DNA from: Thereva unica
Lineage: Eukaryota; Arthropoda; Insecta; Diptera; Therevidae
Direction of reading: 5' to 3'
DNA: 64,000 nt
Assembly: GCA_949987705.1 (NCBI GenBank)
Contig: CATLJY010000929.1
Location: forward strand, 1-64,000
In this document: piece by piece, positions 1 through 10,161 of the stretch
Layout: each line of letters starts with the position of its first letter
How positions within the stretch are numbered: the stretch's first letter is position 1
Notes under the pieces: generated by a model
Seen by the model: the letters and a program-made list of their open reading frames with translations, nothing else
What the model was told of the DNA's origin: nothing
The model's database searches: none
Translations under genes and position numbers: made by a program

Positions 1-330
1 TTCAAAGATGGCCTAACAAGGAGGGCCTGGCAATCAACCTAAATAAGGCTGGCCTGGTACCTTTCTCAAACGCTACAAAGTGGACCTAGGTCTTATCTGC
101 ATCCAAGGCACCACAGTTGAGTCGGTACTCGGACTCACTCAAATATTTGGGAGTAAAGTTACATAAGAGACTGAACTGGAACGCTCAAATTGACTACGTC
201 ATCAACAAATCCACAAGGGCCATATGGGCCTGCAAAAAGGACAAGACATGGGGTCTTGTACCACAAATCATGTACTGGATATGCAATACGATCGTTAAAC
301 CTGTGGTCACCTTTGACCTTCCATAACTCG
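1..330 (+). pseudogene. Decayed non-LTR retrotransposon (LINE) reverse-transcriptase fragment
   Basis: The translation shows the segment that follows the RT catalytic core of jockey/R1-type LINEs. A GLAIN..K stretch is followed by KYLGVKL, LNWNAQID and then WGL..QIMYWICNTIVKPVVTF, the usual order downstream of the FADD box. The fragment enters from outside the window, lacks the catalytic residues here and stops in frame near 325. The next ~130 bp do not clearly continue the LINE. Family assignment to jockey/R1-like is by pattern only; that it is LINE-derived is fairly sure. Confidence 0.7.
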
Positions 331-3100
331 AGTAGCCGGTCAGTTGGCTTTATGGACTTTTGGGAAATTATTTGTGAGAACAAAATAAAGAGAATCCTGC
401 TGAAAAATCTCCAGTTGCATTTATTGAAGTGGTTTGGCCCTTTTTTTGTATAAAGTGACTGGGCTATAAAGACTCATATTTTTTCTAATGATCATATGCC
501 AGTGTCAAACTAACTACAATATTTCCAAGTAATAAAATATTGAATTGTCTCAATAAATATTCTCGAATTAAAACTTCATCGTGTCTTGATTTAATGCAAA
601 TTTGTTCTGAATAAAAATATTTAGTTTCTTGAGTAAAAAATTAAAAAATCTTATTCGAAAGGAGACTTACCACTTTTGGTGAACCCTTCCTAAGCACGCT
701 TGCGGAAATCCAAAGTTTGTGATCTCGCAACTAAGAAGATTCATTACGTCCTCGTGGTGGTTTAGCGAAGACGCACCACTTCAACATTGGGTTTAAAGTG
801 GGATCATTATGGCATCACAACGGGCCTATCCCTTTGACCTAAGTGTTTGCGCTGTGCACCAGCAGCTCAGCCATATCTAACATAACCTAACCTTTTGTCA
901 AAATGGGTCGTTTCCGCCCAATGGGGGCCATGTGGTTCAAGGCCCCAATGTCCTTGGGGTTACGTTACCTGAGCTTAACAGCACAATTGCATGGCAATGG
1001 ATACCAACGTATATTTAATATTCAAAAACTAGGACAAAAGTATGCAAAGATAATTTTTTGCGTTACTTCTAAGTCTGCATATGTACGGAGTCTCGTAAAC
1101 TAGTTTCCTGCTTTTCTATGATGATTGTCTCATTGATTGTATTCTCTATATGTGTATCTATTTCTGCAGTAAAACACAATCCATTGTCACAATACTTAAA
1201 AGGACTAAAAAATGTTGTGAGATTAATTGAATTATTCTGAGAGTGCACTCCTCTGAAATGGTGAAAGTACACTGTTTTTCTTAGATACTTAATAGCATTG
1301 TTCTCGCGCAGGCATCGTAGTATTCTCATATATTTTCGTTCTTCTCCAGCTCATGCCCACATGACATAAAAATCGGTGTTTTTTATTGAAACATAAATTT
1401 GTTTTACTGAAAACAATTTCAAACCTTGCTGCAGTTTATGCACAAAAGTTCGCAAGCAGCAAGGTTGTAAACTTTGATTAGCCTCGGAGTTATCAGGTTG
1501 CTACAGTTCTACTACAAAACACGCACAAATCAAAAATATTAAAATCTTTATCTTACGCGGCGAAGCCCATAAAGAAAGCTCAGCTGCAGGGGCAATAACA
1601 ACGAATTACTCAATAATTTCCATTTATATGAATTGGATATAAATTGTTCATATGTATATGATCAATATTTCTTTTGTTATCTTTCGTTCCGGCAACTTAA
1701 GGGAGCGGGCGGCATGGGAATACTTAAATATCATAGAAAGTACACCATTACGCCTACACTTCAAAAAAGGGCCACATATGGCTGGAATATAAAATCAAAA
1801 AGCAAAGAACACCCCAAATTGTAGCTATAACAATAGCGCAAATTAAATGGGCTATAAACATTGAAAGCAGCACTAAAGCGCTCCCCAGCGCTGCCTGACT
1901 AGCAGCCTAGGTGGTATTTTTACCTTTCCACGTAGATCTGATCCTGGAAGGACGAAAAACGGAATACAAGGAGTGAAATTAATGCGGAAAAGAATGTTTT
2001 ACTCCTGCCTACGTAATATGCCAGCAATATTACCCAGGATATCCGTTTATGATCCATGCTGCATAGTGAGTAGCTGAACAGAGGTGCTCCTTGTCATATC
2101 TGTCGTATATACTAGACACATATGTGCTCTTCTGCTCCTGTTTTACCCTCCCCCGACAGTATTGCTGCCGCAAGGACGTGCGTTCGTCTGGTATACGGCT
2201 GGTGTACGCCTGGTGCGTTACGTCTTACGTTTATTAATGCAACGGAAAGTGAATATAAATTGGAAAGTTATTGGCTATGATCCTGATCCAGACTCCTGAC
2301 TGCTGTCTTTTGGGGAAGCACTTCTTTTCCGCTCCACCACGCTCACAGTCCCTGATGGCGGACAAGTAAGCAAGAAGCAAAGGGATGAGCGGGATACGGT
2401 TCGCTCGCTTTTTATTATCCGCATTGATAATATTGTTTTCTACCCCCTACGAGAAGTTATTGCCAAATACGTAGACATGTAATTTTGGGGTTGGTCCATC
2501 TCGTAGTCGGTATGCATCCGAATAGGGATATCTGTCAACCCCTATAAGAGATTGCCTAGGTACAAACAGGGTTCTTAAGAGGGGGAGCCTTCACGTAAGT
2601 AGTTTTTTCGGTTTACTGATTTTCATGGTTTAATGCTCTCTGATTTTATTAGACTCATGACGTACAATCTCTGTTCTTTCCTAAGCCACACTGCATGTGT
2701 TCTTCAACTTTATGTACATGATGGCTGGTAAAAGAAGTCAAATAAGGGATGGGGTACGCTTCAAAACGTTTTTTTTTTATTTTGTTTTTCGGTTGTTTTT
2801 TTCCATTTTTTGTTGCTTTTTTCTATTATCCTTGTAGAGACAAACATCTCCTTAAGCCTCCGCAAAGGAAGGGTGATTTTGTTAAATTGAGTTTGTTTGT
2901 AAGCAGACCACTTGATGTGACACACGTCATTGTGCGATTTCTTATTGTGGTCATGAGAGGGTTAGAAAATAATATATTAGGTCATTCAATGCAGACGTCC
3001 AGGGTATCATTTCGGCTTGAGCGTAAAGAATGTCAGAATTAAAATGAAATTGTTCTTTTTCAATGGAGATTTGTATACTAAAAGAATTGATTGTTTGAAG
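331..3100. other. AT-rich stretch without a recognisable gene
   Basis: Only short, atypical open frames occur, none with a recognisable domain on either strand. It contains poly-T/poly-A runs and one AACATAACCTAACC motif near 880-893 but no array of it. Nothing here is supported as a gene. Confidence 0.6.
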
Positions 3101-5317
3101 TGAAAAAAAAATAATAATAAAAAAAACTAGTTGGGATGTGGGTTTGACCCCTTCGGTCCACACGATTAACTTCCCAGTATGATGAACGCAGATGGAATAA
3201 ACTGACTTCTTACAAAATAGTTATATGTTTAGCACCAGTGGAAAATTGGCTAGTATCATAACTGATGGCAAAGCAATCCCGAGCGAAGCTAGTTCAAATA
3301 TCTATAATAGTAGTAAATCCACAAGATTTTTCTAGGGAATTTGTTTTCCTGAACGTTAGCAAACAAACATTTCCTCCGTATTTCGTTCGCTGCACTAAAG
3401 CGGGTGTTCAAATTCGCATTGAGCGGGCTGAAGCGCCATTGACAAACTGAGATTCGCTTCTCATTCGCTTCATTTGGAAATTCCAAAGCTTTCCGGAGAT
3501 ATTAGCAGAACTGTTACTCTTAAGTACTTGTCAGACTACTGCAAATCCCGGGATGAACCGCAAATTTATGAAACTGTATCACGCTTAGAAAACAATCCCC
3601 CGTCAAAAAGTGCCAATATAAGGTTTGAAAAATTAGCGCTGTTTGTAAAGGGTAACGAAATTTTTGCACGATTTTGAAAGCTTGTCGGATTTTGATAAGT
3701 GATGTTTTGTTCGAAGGTTATTGCTGTGCAGAACCCAAAAAAGATCACTTTCTTCAGAACGGGTCTCATTCCATCGAATTTATTAGATATAAGCAAAACT
3801 TGTCAATTTAAGGTCTTTCTGACAATTAGCAGAAGTTTTTCTATTTAAACAAAAAAGGCCCGACCGAATATTATGAAATTTTTTTCAGAGCATTTCTTCG
3901 TTAATATTTTTTTTTCGGCACCTCAATCAAGTCGATATAGTTTTAAGTTTTAAGTTTGGGGCGGGGGAAATTTTTTCAAAACTTGATGCTGTCTGTTCAA
4001 GAAAAATAAAAGTCGCGTTCAATGATACCCTTCGTTTTGTCTTTAAATTGCGTCGTTTTGATCATATCACGCACTATGCTCCCATTCTGCTAGGTATGAC
4101 GTTTGAAAACTACCTAATATATCACCGATTAAAATTCACTTTTAAACTTATACACAGCAGATGCCCTGGATATTTAGTTCAAAAACTTAACTTCTTGCAA
4201 CTAAGCAGACAATCTAGCACACTTTTGGTGCCTCGTATATGAACAGTATATGGTGAACGCTCTTACTTGTTCCAAATTGCTCGGATGTGGAACAAACTAC
4301 CCGTTTATGTGCGGAGCGCGTCCTCTTGGCGATTATTCAACAGGCTCTTGAAGGAACATCTAACAAATAACAATCTGTAGGGTCACTCACTTTTTGAATC
4401 TTCTTTTCATTTATCTTCTTTTCTTGCCATTTTTTTTTTCTTTTATTTTATTATTAAAACATTATTTTTTATATTTTGTTAATATTATTTTTCAAACTTC
4501 ATCTTGTAACTTCTTTTCATTTTTCTTCGTTTTCTCACTTTTTTTTTAAATATTATTTCTTGTATTTTGTTAATATTATTTGTTTTTTAGTTTGTAGCAT
4601 GTTATATTCATTTTGTCTCAGTCACCCAATTAATATTTTGTTTGTACGTTTGTAAGAATTATGTTCTTTTGTACAATTTTAAATAAATTATTATTATTAG
4701 TATCGTGCAGGTACAAAAATCATTTTATGAATTTTATGAAAATCTGACCGAATTTTATGAAAATCTTTTCAGATCATATTTTGGTTAATACTCTTCGAAT
4801 GGCTTAGTTGACGTGCCATCATCATTGATATCTTTTATAGTTCGCACGATATCGTGCAGGTGCAAAAATCACTTATGTCATTTAAACCAAAAAACCGCTC
4901 GTCCGAATATTATAAAAATCTTTTCAGATTATATTGTCGCTAATACGCTTCAAACGGCACCTCGAGTATGTCGATATCTTTCGTGGTTCGGGCGATATCG
5001 TGCAGGTACAAAAATCATTTTACGCCCCTTAAACAAAAAAAAAACGGCTCGACTGAATTTAATGAAAATCTTTTCAGATCATATTTCGGTTAATACGCTT
5101 CGAACGACACCCCAACGAAGTCGATATCTTTTTTGGTTCGCGCGATATCGTGCAGGAAAAAATGACCACATACGTACGCACACACACACACATACACACA
5201 TACTTCTTCCCAATTTTTTGCTTAAAATGCTCCTGGGACTTTGAAAGATGAAAATACGTCGAAAATTTCGATTTCGATTTTCGGACCGATTACAATAACT
5301 TCTTATACTGGGAAGTT
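3101..5317 (-). repeat. Dispersed repeat family, copy A (tRNA-like end, subterminal tandem units)
   Basis: This is one of three copies in the window (others at 38026-39083 and 54118-55154, opposite orientation). AACTTCCCAGTAT lies at 3168-3180 and its inverse ATACTGGGAAGTT at 5305-5317. Outside the 3168 end is a conserved extension containing GTGGGTTTGACCCC (B-box-like) preceded by an A-rich run. Towards the other end, units of about 145 bp centred on a CGATATCG-containing motif recur near 4700, 4849, 4993 and 5144, followed by a CA-rich microsatellite. There is no coding capacity. A LINE 3' end is inserted at about 3945-4700. It looks like a non-autonomous element; its superfamily cannot be named from sequence alone. 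Confidence 0.65.
3945..4700 (+). pseudogene. 5'-truncated LINE 3' end nested in repeat copy A
   Basis: From about 4045 the frame reads RRFDHITHYAPILLG, then LKFTFKLIHSRCPGYL and, past a stop, YGERSYLFQIARMWNKLP. This is the C-terminal end typical of CR1/jockey-type LINE ORF2 proteins. It ends in an A/T-rich 3' UTR with an AATAAATTATTATTATTAG tail at about 4682-4700. The surrounding repeat resumes directly afterwards with its CGTGCAGG motif. Boundaries are approximate because the target duplication is not clear. Confidence 0.65.
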
Positions 5318-5673
5318 AATGAATAAAAACCACATCCAATTAGTAATTTTAGCCTTTCTCATTTTACTAATAAATGTTAAAATTCTATATGGTTCCTATA
5401 TATTCCGTAACTGTGGCTAAGGTGTTAAAATTGCTATTTCTGTTTACTCAGGCGAATACTAAATATCACCCTGCATTTTTGTTACACTATAAGCTTTATT
5501 AATTAACGTCACCCAGAATGGTAGTGTGGTGGTCGGTCATCAGCGGAATAGGTGGAATAACATGTAGCATAACATGCACGTGTCGCAACTATTTCGGACT
5601 GATGGAAGTGCAATAATAACCTCCTAGCGGTGGCTACTGGTGACCATCCTATGAGAGAGGATAGGCTAATATG
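5318..5673. other. Left flank of the Polinton, no gene seen
   Basis: Unannotated AT-rich DNA between repeat copy A and the Polinton target duplication. I see no ORF, RNA gene or repeat structure in it. Confidence 0.5.
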
Positions 5674-5679
5674 ATCAGG
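5674..5679. repeat. Polinton target-site duplication, left (ATCAGG)
   Basis: ATCAGG directly precedes the first AGT of the left inverted repeat and is repeated exactly after the right end (37527-37532). A 6-bp duplication is the known Polinton signature. Confidence 0.95.
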
Positions 5680-6125
5680 AGTAGTAGAGCTATACCGGTA
5701 CGGCGCCACCTCTAGGTGGCGCAGAACCCGCCTAGGATTTGGGGGGGTCTGAAAGCTCTTTATGTACGTGTACGAGGTGTTTTAGGTTTGTGTCTTGGAT
5801 AAGGTGGCTTAGAGTTGGTGTGTGGAGATGGGTGAAAGCTCTTTATGTAGGTGTACGAGGTGTTTTAGGTTTGTGTCTTGGATAAGGTGGCTTGAAAGCT
5901 CTTGATGTGGGTGTATGAGGTATTTTTTGGTGTGAGTCCTGGATAAGGTGGCTTACAGTTGGTGGTTGGAGATGGGTGAAAGTTCTGGTCTTGGATGTGG
6001 TGTAGAACCGGCATGGGATTTGGGGTGTGACTGAAAGCTCTGGATGTAAGTTTGTGTCTTGGATGGGGTGGCCCAGAGCAGGCATGTGATTTGAAGGTGG
6101 TGCAGAACCGACATGGAATTTGGTC
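5680..6125 (+). repeat. Polinton left terminal inverted repeat
   Basis: It matches the reverse complement of 37078-37526 almost base for base, starting AGTAGTAGAGCTATACCGGT. Similarity fades at about 6125. Inside are degenerate units built round GAAAGCTCT...ATGT and GTCTTGGATAAGGTGGC. A GCGCCACCT-CT-AGGTGGCGC interrupted palindrome lies at 5703-5722, 23 bp from the end. Open frames here (e.g. 5843-6292, minus) are low-complexity by-products. Confidence 0.93.
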
Positions 6126-6187
6126 CAGAGTGGGGGAACTATGAACTGAGCTGTGGGGGATTTGAGCTTTGGTTTCGAGATGATGAT

Positions 6188-6760
6188 TTTTCTAGTATTA
6201 ATTCCGGTAGCAACTTGTGCTATGGAATGAGCTTGGATTCTGGAGCAAAATATACAAATAATTTGGTGAAGAACTGGACTTGCAAGTAACACTAAGAATT
6301 AAATTAAGCTTTAGCTGGAGCCAGCATTGGGTATATCACCTCAAGTCACCGATATTACAACAACCGCAACTTGAAATTACTAAGTGACTAAAAAAGCCAT
6401 ACCTGAAAAAGATATTGCATAGTTTTAGGAGCAAACAAATTCAGCATATTTTTCAAGTATTAATTCTGGTAGCAACTTAGGCTATGGAATGAGCTTGGAT
6501 TCTAGAGCAAAATATACATATAATTCAGTGAAGAACTGGACTTTCAAGTAACACTAAGCTTTAGCTGAGATCCAGCATTGGGTCTGGACAACAACCCGGT
6601 GCGATCTGTAAGCTAAGATCTGGATTGCAACCATATGTCATTATTACCTTCCAAAGAATTCTCAATGAAAATACTCACCTCAAGTCACAGATATTCCAGC
6701 AATCGCAACTTACTAAGTGGGCAAGAAAATCATATCTGAAAAAGATATTTCCGATAACAA
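6188..6760 (+). repeat. Direct duplication inside the left Polinton arm
   Basis: A block beginning near 6188 (AGCAACTTGTGCTATGGAAT within it) recurs about 260 bp later from about 6449. It includes the shared AACACTAAGCTTTAGCTG and CCTGAAAAAGATATT segments with scattered substitutions. The remainder to 7225 is AT-rich and without gene. It may be a replication or regulatory arm; nothing in the sequence decides this. Confidence 0.6.
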
Positions 6761-7225
6761 CAACAATACAGCTAAGATTCCCATTCTCATCACACTTATG
6801 ATGTAATTATTATTATCCTGAACATGCTGGATATATTTTTAAAGAATAAAATTGAATACTTTAAACTAAAATACCCTTCACAAACCGCAAATATTGCAAA
6901 CACTAGAAAGTGGCATAAGCTGCCACAAAAATACTTAACATAAACTCAGTCACATACTAAAAACAATGAAGATTCCCTTATACCATAATTATTCAATCCT
7001 GAACGAATTGGATAAATACTATTATTTAAACTGATCACCTTAAGTGCTAATTAGACCCAAGCCAACTGCTGAAATATTTAACTAAGTTAAGGTATTAAAA
7101 AGAATTGTTGTAGTTGTAATAGCTACAAATAAAAAAACTATTAATTAGAACACATATTATTTTGCTTTTTATTCTGATAAATCGCACAATTATTTATTTA
7201 TTTCAGACACAGCACAGTATTATTA

Positions 7226-7609
7226 TTATTCACCTGGAAATTTCCTTTTCTTGTTGTTAGGATTATAAAAATTAGGGATTACACTTGCATTATCAGCATA
7301 AAAACTATAATTAACTGGGGCGGCATCAATTTGTACAAATTTTAATATATATGTCCTCCCCTGCGGTCCAGAATTGATTATGTGGAAATTTCCTTTGTTG
7401 CTGATGTCTTGTAAGGCTGCATCAGAAAGTGAACTGTACCTGGCTGGTAGCAAAAGCTGATGCTCCTTTAACTCGAGATGAATCCGAACACCATACACCG
7501 TTTCAAGCCTGCTTGCAGATTTTATTTTATATGGGGTTCCAAACCCCATGTCGGACATCCTTAAGTATGGTGAGTATTCCAAGCTTTTGAGTTCTGTTGC
7601 TGTATCCAT
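7226..7609 (-). CDS. Unrecognised Polinton protein, 127 aa
   Basis: The ATG at 7609 begins a 127-residue frame that ends at 7226, facing the left inverted repeat. It shows a possible beta-rich segment (YGVRIHLELKEHQLLLPARY, residues about 41-60), followed by SLSDAALQDI and GPQGRTYILKF, then a polar tail with a basic NNKKRKF end. A TATATAAT box lies at 7683-7690 with a CAGTTC initiator-like site about 30 bp downstream, supporting real transcription. Divergent orientation to PolB and a small soluble predicted product would suit a replication accessory such as an ssDNA-binding protein, but that is inference. I do not recognise a named domain. Confidence 0.7.
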   Translation of the reverse strand: MDTATELKSLEYSPYLRMSDMGFGTPYKIKSASRLETVYGVRIHLELKEHQLLLPARYSSLSDAALQDISNKGNFHIINSGPQGRTYILKFVQIDAAPVNYSFYADNASVIPNFYNPNNKKRKFPGE

Positions 7610-7682
7610 GTTTCTGGGGCTGATGCTGTTGATCTCCAGGTGGTTGGGGTTGAACTGCTAGCGTTCTCCTTCGCAGTTCTCA

Positions 7683-7690
7683 TTATATAC
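7683..7690 (-). promoter_or_regulatory. TATA box for the 127-aa gene
   Basis: TATATAAT on the minus strand, about 75 bp upstream of the ATG at 7609, with an initiator-like GCAGTTC about 30 bp further on. Confidence 0.55.
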
Positions 7691-7740
7691 CCTAAATCTA
7701 GAAACATGATTGAACTTGTCCATGAGTCCGCAGCACATAG

Positions 7741-8070
7741 ATGCACCTGTCTAAAAAACTTTGGGCGGAAGTTGAAGTCCAAGTACAGGGATGCACCTGT
7801 GTAAACAACTTTTGGGGGTTAAGAAATTTGCCACGTCAGCAGTTTTTGCACCTGCGTAAGAAAGCTGGAGACCGAAAGTTGGTAAATTGAATTCCATGCA
7901 CCTGTGTAAACAACTTTTGGGGTTCTAGGAATTTGCCACATCATCATCATCAATTTTACATCTGATCATCTGATGCAATTCCTACGACAGCCGGATACCG
8001 GAAGTTGGTAAATTTTGTACTTGTCCATGAATTCCATGCACCTGTGTAACCAACACTTAGGGTCAGGAAT
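7741..8070 (+). repeat. Four-copy repeat upstream of PolB with CACCTG cores
   Basis: ATGCACCTGTGTAAACAACT or a close variant occurs at 7741, 7791, 7896 and 8036. Copies are followed by TTTGGGG and, in three, by an AGGAATTTGCCAC-like segment. ACCGGAAGTTGGTAAATT-like blocks lie between them. Each unit carries a CACCTG E-box. The array ends about 55 bp before the PolB TATA box, so a regulatory or origin role is plausible but unproven. Confidence 0.6.
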
Positions 8071-8122
8071 TTGCTACATAGGCAGATTTGCATGATCGAA
8101 TTTGTTGTGCAATTGCCAGTAT

Positions 8123-8156
8123 TATAAAAGAAGCCGCAGCTTTGTATTTTCACAGT
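8123..8156 (+). promoter_or_regulatory. PolB core promoter
   Basis: TATAAAAG at 8123-8130 is followed at the canonical ~30 bp by TTCACAGTT (8149-8157), an initiator-like site. The ATG at 8291 is about 140 bp downstream. Confidence 0.65.
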
Positions 8157-8290
8157 TTACAACGAGCATCCCGCGAGTAAACTAGTAAAGTGTTATTAAT
8201 TACTACTCCTGAAAATACTGGTGAATTTAATTGTGAGCATCCAGTGAATTTAACAAGTGCTAAGTGAAAAGTTTTGTTTTTGCTATTAAA

Positions 8291-10161
8291 ATGGATACAC
8301 GCAGCATTATGAGTGGGCTACACAAGCAAGCAGCAGATTGCTTAAGGGACAGAGACGCTGCGCAAAGTGTTATTATTACAAAGGTGTGTGGTTTATTTAT
8401 TAAAAAAATAAAAGCAGCATGCAGGGCTGAAAAGCGGAATGGGACCAAACAACACTATCAAAATTGTATTGCGCAACTAAGATGCTTACAAGTATTGTTG
8501 AAAGCTGGCAGCAGCCACCATGGAGCAGGTGTGCAGGAAGGAGGAAGAACTGAAAAAAGAAGTGCTCGTGTACGCTGGGAAGAGCTGCATAATGCGTTTG
8601 CATTACGAATCAGGACAGGTGTCATCATCAATATAGAGCACGTCGAAGTGAGGCAATTTTTAAAGGATGGCTATGCTTTGTTTGAGCGGCGGGTTAAGAA
8701 CATCTTAAAGAAGCATAATTTCATCAAGGCGTCAACGACTTTAAGCTGCGAGTATGTTAAGCATGGTGTTAATGATGGTGATGTGATAAGTGATATAAAA
8801 TACTTTCACACCAAAACTATGCCCATTGGGAGCTCCGATGATCTGGAACAGTGGTTTTTGAAAAACGTGCAGGATGATCTATTGACCCAGGTTGAGGAGT
8901 TCCAAGAGAAAGATGGCGGCTGGGCTTTACATACCATAGTGAATTTAATGGTGCACATAAACAAATACGAGCCATTAAGAGGATCATCCTATATAAAATT
9001 GCCGCAAAGCATCGCAGCAAAGCATGCATGTGTAAATGTGAGGAATAATGATAATGCATGCTTTGCGTGGGCAGTGGTCTCAGCTTTGTATCCAGTAGAG
9101 CGTAGGGATCATGCTTATAGAACATCAAAGTACCCGCACTACAACAATGTGCTAAACTTGAGCGGTATCACTCTTCCAGTTACACTAAACCAAATAAAAA
9201 CATTCGAAGAAAACAATGGATTATCGATTAATGTTTTCATACTGGAAAAGGAAAAGACAAATGAATACACGACTGTTCCAGCTTACTTAACGAAGAAGAA
9301 ATTGGATAAACACATCAACCTGCTAATGATAAAGTCAAATTATGACTGCAGTGAGGACGATGATGATGATAGTGATATTGTTTATCATTTCTGCTGGATT
9401 AAAGACTTATCACGTTTGGTGAGCAGGCAGATGTCTAAAAATAAACGTAAAAAATATATCTGTGATAGATGTTTATTTTATTTTAATACTGAAGAAAAGC
9501 TCGCAGCGCACGTGCCTGAGTGTGAAAAGGTGAATGACTGTAAAGTTGATTTTCATAAGGAGAAATTTATCACTTTTAAAAATTATAATTACAAGAATCC
9601 GGTACCATTTACAGTATATGCAGATTTGGAGTCAATATTGATACCTGTTACCGATGGTGGTAGTAATGGTGATAAGACAAGGAAAATTCAAGAACATGAA
9701 GTTCATAGTATTGGATTATATTTTCACTGCTATTACGATGAATCTCTATCATTTTACCGATCGATTCGTGGAAAAACGTGTCTTCAGTGGTTTACATTGC
9801 AGCTGCAGGAGATCGCAAATATAGCCGAAGAGCAAATAAAGGATATAAAACCACTAGCACCGTTATCAGCGCAGGAAAAGTGCATTCAATTAAACCAACC
9901 ATGCTGCCATATATGCGAGAAACCCTTTGCGCTTGGTGAAACCAGAGTGAGGGATCATTGCCACCTCACAGGCAAATATCGTGGACCAGCACACAACAGC
10001 TGCAACATCAATTATAATGATTGCCGCAACATCCCAGTCATTTTCCACAATTTATCAGGATATGATGCGCATTTCATAATCAAGGATGTAGCACTAACCA
10101 TACCAGGAAAAGTGGATCTTTTACCGTTAAACAAAGAGCGGTACATTTCATTTACCAAACA
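8291..10161 (+). CDS. Protein-primed DNA polymerase B, N-terminal part (gene split by BEL-1)
   Basis: The first ATG after the promoter is at 8291. The track-length frame starts nine codons earlier only with GTG. Visible parts are an N-terminal conserved region (NDNACFAWAVVSALYP), a C2H2-like finger (CDRCLFYF...HVPEC, about residue 390), the 3'-5' exonuclease I motif VYADLES near residue 444, and a Cys/His cluster (CHICEKPF...VRDHCHLTGKYRG, about residue 540), then FHNLSGYDAHF. This is the arrangement of Polinton-type PolB. The coding sequence is cut at 10161 by BEL-1. The frame then runs 29 codons into the LTR and stops at 10249, so the product here would lack all polymerase motifs. The rest is at 19403-21283 in the same frame. 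Confidence 0.93.
10157..10161. repeat. BEL-1 target-site duplication, left (AAACA)
   Basis: AAACA lies directly before the LTR start at 10162 and is repeated at 19403-19407 directly after the other LTR. Five bp is the usual BEL/Pao duplication length. Confidence 0.93.

Noticed and set aside
880..893. AACCTAACC telomere-like motif
   Set aside because: A single short occurrence, no array.
2084..2299. Short ORFs in the left part (e.g. 71 aa at 2084, 97 aa at 2749)
   Set aside because: No domain, no promoter or neighbours to support them; composition matches random AT-rich sequence.
4813..5244. 143-aa ORF in repeat copy A
   Set aside because: Translation of the ~145-bp satellite units and a CA microsatellite; not open in the other two copies at equal length.
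5843..6292. 149-aa minus-strand ORF in the left TIR
   Set aside because: Low-complexity by-product of the TIR units; the corresponding frame in the other TIR is shorter and differs.
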